From Paraconiothyrium sp. Pb-2020 (Eukaryota > Ascomycota > Dothideomycetes > Pleosporales > Didymosphaeriaceae): DNA of 64,000 nucleotides. The stretch lies in assembly GCA_022419385.1 (NCBI GenBank), contig JAJUBI010000004.1, positions 3,267,286 through 3,331,285 of the forward strand, read 5' to 3'. A program made the position numbers and the translations under genes. This document shows, in pieces, positions 10,773 through 20,951 of the stretch (position 1 is its first letter; each line of letters starts with the position of its first letter). The notes below the pieces were generated by a model. That model saw nothing but the letters and a program-made list of their open reading frames with translations. It was not told where the DNA came from and did no database searches.

Positions 10773-11616
10773 GATTTTATTGCTTTGTCGCTACAGGCGA
10801 GTTTTGTATTATAGTGCGAAGTCTTTCTGTGTGTAAAGGTGTAACTTGGGTTCGTTGCGCGGTTAATGGCGTAGTGGTTGATCGCGGACATGGGTGGGAG
10901 GGCGCGCGCGTCGCGTAAACGCGTGCACGTGATGCTTGCCCCACCTGGGCACCAGCGGGGTATCATACTGCATACTCTCTGCTGTGGATGCATTGTGTTT
11001 TATCTTCGATTTTGCGCTGTACAGTTTGCTCAGCAAATTCATGGCCCGGTATCCAAGGACGTAAACACTAGAATGCTACATTGCTCTATACTCTTGCACT
11101 CCAACAGACGACTCATTCCTCCGTCGGAACCCCACCTTACGAGCATCCCCCTTGGCAGTCCCCCACTCACACTCTTACTTCCAACCGTCGAGATAGTTTG
11201 CGGCGGTGGAAGACAATGGTGGTCCCACTTGGTCGACCGACTTGAAGTCCAGTCACGAGCCGAGAACATCGCTTATGCTTCCTACGTTCGAAAATGCAAG
11301 CGCGATACGGAGGCTGTTGGAGCCATTGTGGACAGAGGCAATTGTCGCGGTTTTAGTGCGGACAAACCAGGCATCTTTTGAGATATCAAGAGATAGATCG
11401 CGCGATAAGTGAGAACGCCCGACATAAACATATAGACGCATCATCACAGCGAAAGTATGATTCGATCGCAAACTTGTTCTGGACGCATTAAGAATTACAT
11501 ATAGACATCGTAACAACCACAGCAACCAGTCACGCCTCATCATATGAACATCGGTTTTCCTACCCCTCTCAACTCCATTGATCATCATTCCACTCCTGCC
11601 AATCCCCATTATCATT
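10773..11616. other. Intergenic region between RPA3 promoter and CE4 3' end
   Basis: The part next to 10773 should contain the RPA3 promoter. A 167-codon open frame at 10878-11381 has no protein-like features and I do not call it. Confidence 0.45.
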
Positions 11617-14193
11617 TTACAAAGCCGGGGCGTTGGGGTCCTCCATACACTGGTCAACACGCATAAGCTGCTTTCCAGTCTTCTTGGCGATTTGAATGAA
11701 CTGCTGGAGGTAGCCGACAGTGCTGGGGTACAGATAGTGCATGACGACAAGGTTGCCGCCCTTGTTGACATCGCGCTCGAAGGCCTTGAGCTGCTCCTCG
11801 GGGGTGTCGGTTTCCGCCCACAACCAGTCCTCGACATCAACGCTCCACATGGTGACGGTCGGCTTAGCACCGAGAGTCTGTGCAAGACGCTGGCGCATAC
11901 GTGCACCCTCAGTTCCGAAAGGAGGACGGAAGTAATTTGTGTGCAGGCCGTTGAATTGCTTGGCGACGGTGTCAATATCCTCCTTGTACTCCCAGTCGAT
12001 GGCGGCATAGTCGGGGAGGCCTTCCATCTTCGGGTGAGTGTACGAGTGGAGAGCAATCTGGTGGCCGGCGGCCTCCATCTCACGGTAGACGTTGGTCAAG
12101 TTGGTCGAAGCATCTAGAAGAGGAGCACCAACGGTAAAGAAGGTGACCTTGATGTTCTCCTCCTTAACGATCTTCAGAACCTGTTGAGCGTACTCAGGCG
12201 AACCGTCATCAATGGCGAAAGCGAAGCTATTGGGGCGCTTGCAGGCGAAGACAAGGTCACCAGACTCGAGTTTGTTGGGGATACTGTGGGTCGAAGGAAC
12301 CGAAGGAACAATCTCGATGGTAGAAAGGACAACTTGGTCAGACTTGTAGAAGCCTTTTATGGCGATACCGACAGCCCGAGTGAGCTCGATGTTGAAGTGG
12401 TTGATAGGCATGTAGATATGGCCATCCTTGGCGTAGCGAGATGCCTCGAGGGAGTCCCAAGTTTCGGGGTATGGCGCAATAGAGTCGTCGCACTTAGAAT
12501 TGTGTTGCTGGAGGGCAACGGTGAAAGCGGTGCTGCCAGAGTATGCAATGTGAAGGTACGAGCCCTTGTACTTGGTCATGTCCGTGCAGGAAGCGGAAAG
12601 CTGGGTGTAGAAGGAATAATCGGCGTCGCTAGACACAATGGTTGCCTTTGACCCGCTCATGGTGACCTTCATACCCTCGTCGTAGCCATGCCAAAAACCA
12701 AGAGCGTTGCTGTCAGCATTAGCGAACTTGTCGATGACAAGAGCAGCAGCTGTGCCACTGGGCGCAGCAACGGTGGAAGACGGGCCAGCAACGGCGCTGG
12801 TAGTGGTAATTTCAACCTCTGTACCAGTGCTGCCGCAGTAAAAGCCCATGGGGCCGAAAGAAACAGATTGAGTGAAGCCACCAAAGAGAACGGTGGTAAG
12901 CTTGCTGGTGTCGAGGCCGGAGAACTTGTTGAAAGGAATGGAGTAAAGCTTCTCGGACCCGTCGAAAGTCCATCCAAGGTCCGCAGTGGTTACGGTGACC
13001 TGAACAGCCTTGGTAGGATCGCAGGTGGCCGAGGAGTCGAGTTCAACGGAGAAGCTGGTTCCCTTGGGAGCCTTGATCTTGAGAGAAATTCCACCATAAA
13101 CGTTCTTAGCATTGACACAGTCGAATTGGGAGTAGAAGTATGAGCTAGTATCCTTGGGGTTAATGGTAACGTGGTTGGGTGATGGTGAACCGACTACGAG
13201 TGAAGTCATGGAAGCATCATCCGAGGAGGGTTGCAGCATAGAATTATAGTACAGGAAAGTCAACCGGGACTGGGACACCCAGTCGTCGATAAGAAGGTTA
13301 GAGCACGTCCCGGAAGCGGAAGCTGAAGCTGAAGCAGACGTGACAAGAGAAGTACGAGTAGACGTCAGAAGAGTCGTGCGAGAGCCCGAAGCAGTGCTAG
13401 AGACGACGTCCTTGGAAGCGGAGGCTGAAGTACCCGCACAATTACCAAAGAGCGGATTGCAGCCGGTACCGCAGTGAGCGTCGGACTTGCCACAATAGCC
13501 GTACTGAGAACAGCACTCGCCGTCGACCCAATCAATGCAGTTGTAGCCAGTGTTACCAGCGCAGGTTCCGTCTTGAGAAGGCGTGCCGGATCTCTGGCTC
13601 GTAGCAGATGGCGTGGATGATACAGCGTCCTTGGTCACTAAGGGCTTGGTTGTTGAAGAGACCGGAGCGGAAGAAGCAGCACCGGCACAACCAAACTGAA
13701 CATTGCTGAGCTGCCAGGCTGTATTAGAAGAGAACCCATACCAGACGAGACCGATGATGGCGTTGGCATTGGCGCCGGAGAATTGGTTGAGAGGAAGTGT
13801 GATAGTCTGCGTGTCACCAGTCAAGCCAGCCACGGAAGTGTAGGAAGACTTGTATGTAGTAGCTGAGCAAGAGGTCTTGCTCTGGAGCTCCAGGTTCAGA
13901 GAACCTCCCTTTGGTCCCTTGACGGTAAATTGGACAGAGCTGTAGCCGTTTCCAGACGCAGCCTGGCATTGAAATGTCTCGTAAAAGTAGGCGTTAGCCT
14001 TAGGTGTGAAGGACAGGACTCCGCTCCCAGCCGAGATAGCCTTCATGGTGGAGTCATCGCTCGTCCATTCGCCCAGGCTATTGGTGTTGCTTGAGTACTT
14101 GGAGAAGTTATCGATGGTGAGAGCCGAGCTGCAGGCCGCCGAAACCTCGGCCGCGAAGGCGGCCGCAAGACCTAATAAGGCTAAACTGCGCAT
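11617..14193 (-). CDS. Secreted multidomain polysaccharide (chitin) deacetylase, CE4, with CBM18
   Basis: This is a single exon of 858 residues. A signal peptide (about 1-20, MRSLALLGLAAAFAAEVSA) is followed by three similar beta-sandwich-like modules at about 21-169, 296-453 and 484-630. Each opens with a TIDNF, LIDDW or VIDKF strand. Between modules 1 and 2 lies a type-1 chitin-binding (CBM18, hevein-like) domain at about 211-252, with eight cysteines and the CCSQYGYCG core. The NodB/CE4 domain spans about 650-848. Motif 1 reads AIDDGS (D662, D663), motif 2 is HSYTH (H716, H720), motif 3 is RPPFG (756-760), motif 4 is near VDVEDW and a late His is at 819. The first motif differs from the usual TFDDGP. 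Linkers are Ser/Thr-rich and likely O-glycosylated. The enzyme probably acts on chitin in the cell wall or outside the cell; substrate specificity is inferred from CBM18. Confidence 0.9.
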   Translation of the reverse strand: MRSLALLGLAAAFAAEVSAACSSALTIDNFSKYSSNTNSLGEWTSDDSTMKAISAGSGVLSFTPKANAYFYETFQCQAASGNGYSSVQFTVKGPKGGSLNLELQSKTSCSATTYKSSYTSVAGLTGDTQTITLPLNQFSGANANAIIGLVWYGFSSNTAWQLSNVQFGCAGAASSAPVSSTTKPLVTKDAVSSTPSATSQRSGTPSQDGTCAGNTGYNCIDWVDGECCSQYGYCGKSDAHCGTGCNPLFGNCAGTSASASKDVVSSTASGSRTTLLTSTRTSLVTSASASASASGTCSNLLIDDWVSQSRLTFLYYNSMLQPSSDDASMTSLVVGSPSPNHVTINPKDTSSYFYSQFDCVNAKNVYGGISLKIKAPKGTSFSVELDSSATCDPTKAVQVTVTTADLGWTFDGSEKLYSIPFNKFSGLDTSKLTTVLFGGFTQSVSFGPMGFYCGSTGTEVEITTTSAVAGPSSTVAAPSGTAAALVIDKFANADSNALGFWHGYDEGMKVTMSGSKATIVSSDADYSFYTQLSASCTDMTKYKGSYLHIAYSGSTAFTVALQQHNSKCDDSIAPYPETWDSLEASRYAKDGHIYMPINHFNIELTRAVGIAIKGFYKSDQVVLSTIEIVPSVPSTHSIPNKLESGDLVFACKRPNSFAFAIDDGSPEYAQQVLKIVKEENIKVTFFTVGAPLLDASTNLTNVYREMEAAGHQIALHSYTHPKMEGLPDYAAIDWEYKEDIDTVAKQFNGLHTNYFRPPFGTEGARMRQRLAQTLGAKPTVTMWSVDVEDWLWAETDTPEEQLKAFERDVNKGGNLVVMHYLYPSTVGYLQQFIQIAKKTGKQLMRVDQCMEDPNAPAL

Positions 14194-15690
14194 AGTGTAG
14201 ATTGCTGTAACGAAAGACTAGATTAAAGAAAAAGCGAATGTACCGGAAGTCAACGGCTTCCAAGAGTCGACTTTCCTGCCCAAGAAGTTGACAGAAAGGG
14301 CGACGGACGAAGCACGAGAAGTCGTAAAGTCGAAAGGTACATGGCGACGCTGCCCTGTACATATACGATATAGCCAAGCTCAACGCGTGCATGAAACACA
14401 TCTATTCTGGGCGTGGATAGAAACATGGTGTGGGCGATCAATTTACGACAAGGCTCGATCGGGCTAGCGGCGTCGGTGGTGCACAAGCGGACACTGCGGA
14501 CCATGCCCCTGGCGGGCGAGCGAAAAGACGCATCGCGAGAACGAGGCCAGCAGCTAATTGGCACGCTTATAGCTGCAGTCTGTGTGAATGTGTACAGTGT
14601 TCGTAGGGTTGTAGTGCTGGCGGAACAGCTGCGGTTACTGCAGCCGGCCTACCTAGGTAACCATCTCCGTTCACTCGCTTCGCGATCTCTTCAATGCGCC
14701 AGCAAAGTCAAGACCTGGATACGAAAGCAGTTATGCGCTGGTCGACTTGGCTACGTTGAGCAAATAGCAGCCTTGACGTTTGTTTGTATGTTGGGGCTGG
14801 TGACGCTGTACGAAGCCGATGCCTGGGCGTCGTGCGCCTGTCCTTACAGATCCAAGGGAGTACAGAGGGGGAAGACGTAGGACTAGGCCACGCTTTCAAA
14901 TTTGTATCATGTCTGGATGCGATGTCGTGCAACATAGCAAAGACACGAGACTGTCGGCATGGTTGTTGAGGTATCGTAGCGCCAAGTGGTTGGGAGACAT
15001 CCGCAGGCATTGCGAGAGCGAAAAGCTATGCCTGTTTAAACCTGCGCCGTCCTCCATCTCCAATCGACCCCGTGCCCGTGCCCGTCAATATCTTTGTGGA
15101 GCCATGCCAACCGGCTAACATGTCTCCCCCTGCCAAGTGAGCAATGGCGAACGCGCCACGACGGCGAGTTTCATCCGATCGGTTCTGGAAACGACGGGAG
15201 AGAATGGTGCCATGGCAGAACGTTAATCCGAGCCCTGCAACGACATCCCATGAACGGCACCCCATCCAATGCAGATCACTGCACGTTTGGTCACATCTTT
15301 GCAGGTTGCACATGATAGAATTCTTGCGCCATTAACAATCTCCTGCATCACTGCTGGTAATCTATGAACGATCCCATATAGCCCCTCTATCCTCCAAAAC
15401 CGTATCGAAACGGAAAACCCCGTCGATGGTTGCAATCAACAAACTGCCAAGATATACCAGAATAACTTTTGTTGTCTTCTTCAGACTGTTCCATTCTTTC
15501 GGCAATGCTAAAAGAGTGTCCAACATGCCTCCGGGTTGACAGACGGTATAGACCAATGGTACTCGAAGATCCGGGCCTTTCACTGTAATGACGATCGGAA
15601 CGGCTCCTCTTCAAGCGCATTGGTTTCAGCGACGCCCAACCCGTGCGCATCACTATCGTCATGAACCCCAGTCATCATAACGGCACAGCT
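14194..15690. other. Intergenic, about 1.5 kb, no supported gene
   Basis: This contains the promoter of the CE4 gene on its left side and the 3' region of the zinc-cluster gene on its right. Several open frames of 60-155 codons occur on both strands, but none has domain-like composition or plausible splice partners. Confidence 0.4.
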
Positions 15691-17308
15691 CTAGGATGTG
15701 TCACTTTGAGAAGTATTCGCCCGCTTCTGCGGCAAAACTTGCAATGGACCTCCAGGGAACTTGACGCTCCAGCCAGATATATCCATGAGGCTGTGCGAAC
15801 AATGTACGGCGCAGCAACCGCCTGGACAATGTATGCCGCAATATCCACCTGGATAATAAAGGATGCGGTGTCCCCTTCCAAAGTCGTGATAGCGATACTC
15901 TTCCAGCGACTGGTGTCTAAAGCCCGGGATGTTGGTAAAAGTCTCGAAAACCAGACCTACCCAGTCGTCCGGGTCTGAATCCTGTTCCATACGATCGAAA
16001 TTATGTTCCTTCTGGGTTGTGTGCGCTTGCTGTGTCTTCCTGCCGTTGGAGTCTAGGTTGATGTTGGAATTCTTTCGCTCGATGGCCGCGGCGTTGCTTT
16101 CGTTGCTATGGGTTGCAAGCTGCACGGCGGTGTTGACCTTTGTACGCTTGGTGCTTCCATTGCCCTGACTAGCATCGCCATCATCTCGTCCGTGCTTCTT
16201 AGTGGAAGCTGTGGCAAATTTGTCCTGCGATGTGGGAGGTTCGGCAACAGCTACGGGTAACGCAGGGGAAGGAAGAGCAGGTGGATTGAGGGCCTCCGCC
16301 ACCGAAGCTGGTAACGGTGTTGCTTTCTGCTTCAATTTCCGATGCTCAATGACCATAGGAAATCCATCGTTCTCATGCGCCAGCCCGCACCGAAGCTTTG
16401 GACAAGTGCCCTTCGTCCAGAACTGGCACTTGACCCTTTTGCAACCTCCTGGCATGCCTAAACGCGCAGGTGCGAAGTTAGTTAGGTCAGAAAAGTAGGG
16501 ATAGTACGAAGTGTATATGTCTAAGACTTATCGACTTCGTACCCGGGCAACACTTACCCCTCGCGATACAAGCCTGGCAAGGATGCCCAGCATCGCAGGG
16601 CCATTTCTTAGTATTGAGTACACTTCACAACTCGCGGTCCTTTTCCCCGGTCCGCACTAGAGCGCAGATCGTAGCCGGACTTTTCCTGCGCAGCATTCTT
16701 TCGACCGATGGCTTGCTCATGGCGCTTATGAAGATCCTGGTAGCTCTTGGCCAAAGCGTTGAGCTCGCGATTGAGGTTACGGACCTCCTTGTTCTTCTCG
16801 ATGTTACGGCTCTGCTCTTGTAAGACCATGGCTGTTGCCTGGTGTTTCTCGTTGACAAGCTTATTGATCTGCGCTTCGAATTCTTGGAGCTTTGGCCTGA
16901 AATCATTGTGGGCATTTTCCCATCGATCTGCGCGACGACTAAGGCTATCACACTTTCTGTGTAGGTTGTCCTTCTCAAGCTCAAGCGATTTGTTATGCTG
17001 GTGAGTATTTCGCAGTTCGTGTTCTTCGCGCTGCGCTCCTCGCGCATGTCAGCAATCTCTTTCGAGAGCAGGGCAACTGTCGAGCGAAGCTGCTTCAGCT
17101 CAACTTGCTGCTTGTCTTCCCAAGAACTATATTCTATCAGGAGCACCTTGTATTCACCGGAATTCTCGTCCGTAGAAGACTGCGGAATCGTTAAATTTGT
17201 TCGCGAGCGCTTCGCGTACCCAAGGTGGTTTGGATCCATCTCGAAGACAACTGCCTTGCGTTTCTTTGTGGGAGCGCTCGGGGACGACGGCGCAGACGAT
17301 GCAGGCAT
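15691..17308 (-). CDS. Coiled-coil protein with fused Zn2Cys6 and CCCH zinc motifs; frame broken twice
   Basis: Exon 1 is 16558-17308 and exon 2 is 15691-16457, with a 100-nt intron. The N terminus (MPASSAPSSPSAPTKKRK) leads into a long coiled coil (about residues 60-210) rich in Glu, Lys and Gln. Next comes CTQ, then a break, then NTKKWPCDAGHPCQAC; across the splice it reads IARGMPGGCKRVKCQFWTKG and TCPKLRCGLAH. If the break is a 5-base loss, the spacing is C-x2-C-x6-C-x5-C-x2-C-x8-C, exactly a Zn2Cys6 cluster. It runs straight into a C-x7-C-x4-C-x3-H CCCH-like finger. A first break near 17030 shifts between coiled-coil frames (IADMREER then REEHELRNTHQHNKS). Adding 1 and 5 bases gives 508 codons with correct phase. 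The C-terminal part is acidic and Gly/Cys-rich. It is probably a nuclear nucleic-acid-binding protein; function unknown. Confidence 0.65.
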
Positions 17309-18054
17309 TGTGTGTGTTGATGTGGATTTATGTTGGAGATCGAGGGTGCGGTCTATCGGTTGTTTTGTTATTATGAGTTGAAGTGCAGAGTGTGGAAGTG
17401 CGGGAAAAGCGGCTGTGGACGAAGGCGCGTTGAGTGAAATGTCGCATGCGCGTGAGCCTCTGGACTACGTGACCACGCGCACACTGTCTCGCTGTTCCAA
17501 TCTTAGTCTCTTTTGAGATTGATTTCTAACGCTGGGCCTCGCTCGCCCTCACGAGGGTATAAAAGCTCTACCCGCCCTCGCACTGCCCACTCCCACTGCA
17601 ACCGTCACACAACACTTTAGCTGCCACCGATCCATTCTTGGGTCAATGGTAAGTGTGTGCCTCCAGTAAAGAAGTGTGCACAATTTTCGCCGCTGTATAC
17701 GACGGCGAGCAGCTCCAACCACTCTTCTTACACCTTTGACCTATAGATCCACCGCAAATCGACTGATCATAGTCAGCCTCGAATTGATTGATCTGTAAGA
17801 GCTACTAATTACTGGGCGTAAGTGGCGCTTTTTTTGCATGCCGCCTAGATGTCCTTACTGATCACATCGCTTATACGAATGTCACTAATCGCAATTAGTT
17901 CAACGCTGTTCAACTTCGATCTGGGAAGCCTCTCACACGATCGATACTACTGTCAGGACCAGGGTACCGTACCTACGAAATTGCTCGACCTTGTCACCAC
18001 ACCCAAGGCACTCGAGCATACTCAACCTGGTTAGCTCCATCCACCTCGCCCAAC
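17309..18054 (+). promoter_or_regulatory. Divergent promoter and leader region with a TATA box
   Basis: A clear TATA box (TATAAAAG, 17558-17565) is followed by a C/T-rich leader. An ATG at 17646 lies immediately before a GTAAGTG donor. This suggests the transcript leading to the 18055 gene has a spliced 5' leader. A stretch after a TATAG acceptor near 17747 could give a 15-codon upstream peptide if spliced to that ATG. That is speculative. Confidence 0.5.
17558..17565 (+). promoter_or_regulatory. TATA box
   Basis: TATAAAAG lies about 490 bp upstream of the annotated start at 18055 and about 85 bp upstream of the first leader ATG. This fits a transcript with a long or spliced 5' leader. Confidence 0.55.
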
Positions 18055-19416
18055 ATGCCGCTGCCACCGCCGATTCGCTTAGTCAACACCGGTTCCGTAG
18101 GTCCGCCAGACAACGAGGGGCTTCAAGACCTACTCTTAAAGGACTACAACGGTGAGGATTCGGCTGATGGCGAGACCCTTACCTCACCGAATACCATTGT
18201 CGAAGAAGAACGAGCTTCGAAGGCTTGGGCTGAAGATACGGAGATGGTGGACATAGGCGAATATGAAGACAGGCTGAAATACGCGGAGGGTAGAAAACAG
18301 CAGAGCGGAGGTGGTCGGAAGAAGAATGTGCTTTCCAGCACCGCCAACTGCTCGACAACTACCCGCAAGCGACCTGGCAAAGCATCGCGCATGTCTCTCC
18401 GTGTCGATTCGGCCTCGCTTCAAGATCGTGGTCACATAGACGACACGATCTATGGCATTCTTAACATCGAGATGGATCCAAGTTGTTCGCTTCTAGATCG
18501 TGAGGATCCTCGAGACATACCCTCTCTTTTCCGACGGCACGATCGATATTACGCACGCGATGCTCGTGAGGAACAGTCTGACCTTAGCAGCCGCCATGAG
18601 GCACGTGCGGAAGACGACGTTGACCGTCTCCCAGTCGTGTTGGAAGGCTATGGCGAGGACACCGTTGTTACGCCTCTCGAGGCCTCGGACGACTCCAATA
18701 TGTTCCCGAGCAGATACATGTACTATAGTGAGGTGCACGATGTTGAAACAGGAGAACCTGGCGAACTTTACTATGCTGGCGTGGACTATCATTCTCATGC
18801 TGCTTCCCTTGGCGACTCCAACCGGACGCCAGCCGAGAGGAAGGAACGGGCTAAATTTGCGGCTGAAATAGCCGCGCTGGAGGAACGCGTTCAAAAGCAC
18901 CGTCTCCAACGTGCTCGCGAAAGGCAGCAGGTTAAAGACCGTGGCCGTGCCCAGCTCCGACAATTGGAGATACAAGCTGTTCAGCGGAACTTCGAGCGCC
19001 ACAGTCAACTCAGTGATCGACGTCAAGCCCATACTCCTGCGGATGCTCGGCCTGTAGTGCGGGCTCCTGGTACAATCCAAGGCCAAGTGCGAACTGAAGT
19101 CGGAGATCCTCAACCAACGGAGATGCAAGCTTACCGCTACGCTGACCCTAAGTCTTGCGAGGAACTCTCCAAACCGGGTCTTTCTTATCGTACAGGCCAG
19201 TCTGGTCATCCTCCCGGTCCGGTTCAGCCGCAAGCCTATCGAGGCCTCTTGTCTCCTGATAGTGATAGTCACCCCTCAGCTCAGGACCTCACATCGGGGC
19301 CTTTCGCCACTCCCGGCACCGCTGGTGTCCTGCCCATCCGAGAAGAGACTGGCACCAAGCGCAAGTTACACAAGACGCAGCACAACCCCGACTTTCAGGC
19401 TAGTACCGGACGTTAA
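18055..19416 (+). CDS. Unknown protein with central coiled coil, 453 residues
   Basis: This is a single-exon frame starting MPLPPPIRLVNTGSVGPPDN. I do not recognise a family. The first 200 residues are acidic and polar with a basic patch (KKNVLSSTANCSTTTRKRPG). Residues about 265-320 form a highly charged helix or coiled coil (TPAERKERAKFAAEIAALEE and following). The C-terminal third is Pro/Gln/Ser-rich and probably disordered. There is no signal peptide or membrane segment. Composition and length favour a real gene over chance, but the start could be upstream because the leader appears spliced. It may be a nuclear or scaffold-type protein; nothing more can be inferred. Confidence 0.6.
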   Translation: MPLPPPIRLVNTGSVGPPDNEGLQDLLLKDYNGEDSADGETLTSPNTIVEEERASKAWAEDTEMVDIGEYEDRLKYAEGRKQQSGGGRKKNVLSSTANCSTTTRKRPGKASRMSLRVDSASLQDRGHIDDTIYGILNIEMDPSCSLLDREDPRDIPSLFRRHDRYYARDAREEQSDLSSRHEARAEDDVDRLPVVLEGYGEDTVVTPLEASDDSNMFPSRYMYYSEVHDVETGEPGELYYAGVDYHSHAASLGDSNRTPAERKERAKFAAEIAALEERVQKHRLQRARERQQVKDRGRAQLRQLEIQAVQRNFERHSQLSDRRQAHTPADARPVVRAPGTIQGQVRTEVGDPQPTEMQAYRYADPKSCEELSKPGLSYRTGQSGHPPGPVQPQAYRGLLSPDSDSHPSAQDLTSGPFATPGTAGVLPIREETGTKRKLHKTQHNPDFQASTGR

Positions 19417-20951
19417 AGAAGTTCAACACAGCACACGCTCGCGGAGGTATGGGCGGTATTCTCTCCGCTTAGGATGTATCCAGGAATTGTCGGTGAGTAA
19501 ATCTTTGGGTCTTGCTGGAAAGATTCCACTGATATTCTTAGAGGCTTGGTTGACCTGCTGAGGCATATAAGCAATGTATAAGTGAGCACCTCTTTTCTAG
19601 TCACTGTTGAGTGGCATGATATTTTGGTTCAGTTTCCAGGGATCTCTCGCGCTGTGCTTTATGTGGCATTTATGAGCTGTCGGAAGTGACGAGTCTTTGC
19701 CGACAGGCTTGTGTCTGACCGGACGGATTCACTTCACCTTCAGATACCCTCACTATGACACTAGACTTGGTATACATTGACGTGTACACAGTGGGTCAGA
19801 GTAACACTACCAAACAAAAAGTCTTGCACCATGGCAGTCACCCAATTTAGATTCATGCCACGAAGTAATAGTTATGCCGAACTGCTGCGTTCTTTGAAAT
19901 CGTCTTTCTTGGACCATGAATGTCGAATGGTAGACGATCCGATTGTGGAGATACAATGCTGGCTAGACGTATAGTTACCGACAGCGAAGGCAATAGGTAG
20001 GTTCAGGACCGCTTCTGTTCGCCTGCAGTACGCCCTCCAACAGTTGCTCACAGCAATAACGCCACAGATCGTCACGACCTTGCAAAAGAAGAGGCCGATC
20101 TAAGGGCAATAGTTGACTTGATGCATAGGATGCTGGTTTGATGCGATCCCGCAGTGAAGGAAGCACCGTTAAAACTGGACAGGCAGGAAATTGGTATACA
20201 GTACGAATGCAAGCGTTCCCGGCTCAAAATTTCAACTCTCATTTTGAAAAACCATCATCACCATCAGCGGCATGACTAGACCAACTAGGCTCAACACGAA
20301 GTGTAGTGTGAGGATTTTCAAGAACGGGAGAACTTGCAATACCAGGGTCGGCTCTACAGATATTGTTTTACGAGATCATGAGTTTCTTTCCTTCGGTCGC
20401 ATTCAGATTGTTCTATGAGACCGCGAAAACGACACAGCACACTTCGACAGCCTAGGTACATAAACCCCAGGAACGTTACTACTACTTCATACATTACAAC
20501 TGCTTGGAATTGTTAAGAAGATATCACAGTCGTCAATAGAGATAAAAGCTAGATGTCGTCTTCGAACAAAGTTTCGCGTCGCTTGATTTTTTTTTTCTGG
20601 AAAAATCTTTGACGTTGTTAATAGTGCTACATCCCGTACATTACACGTCCGCTACGTTGAAAAGTACTGCCTGTCTCAGGGGGTGCATCCCTCTATTTGT
20701 TATGTCTACCGCTGCCAAGTCGTCAGCTTTTCAAGGGAAACATAATATACGCTTATGTGATAGATGCAATGGATTGTGGACGTATTGCTCTAATCGTCGA
20801 AACGCACAACAATTGCATAACGAATCTACGAAACTCCCATCTCTTATATGTATGTTCAGCTCACTGTAGCACAGATCGACCTTAATTTCACCAACTTTGA
20901 TGTAGATCCTTCCTCAAGCACTCACGTGCCGCGATATGCTTGATGAAAGAC
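19417..20951. other. Intergenic, about 1.5 kb, no supported gene
   Basis: Only short open frames without protein-like features are present. The sequence is somewhat more AT-rich than neighbouring genes and includes an 11-base T run near 20587. Confidence 0.4.

Noticed and set aside
10878..11381. 167-codon plus-strand frame between RPA3 and CE4
   Set aside because: Composition is random-like, with no family features and no splice partners.
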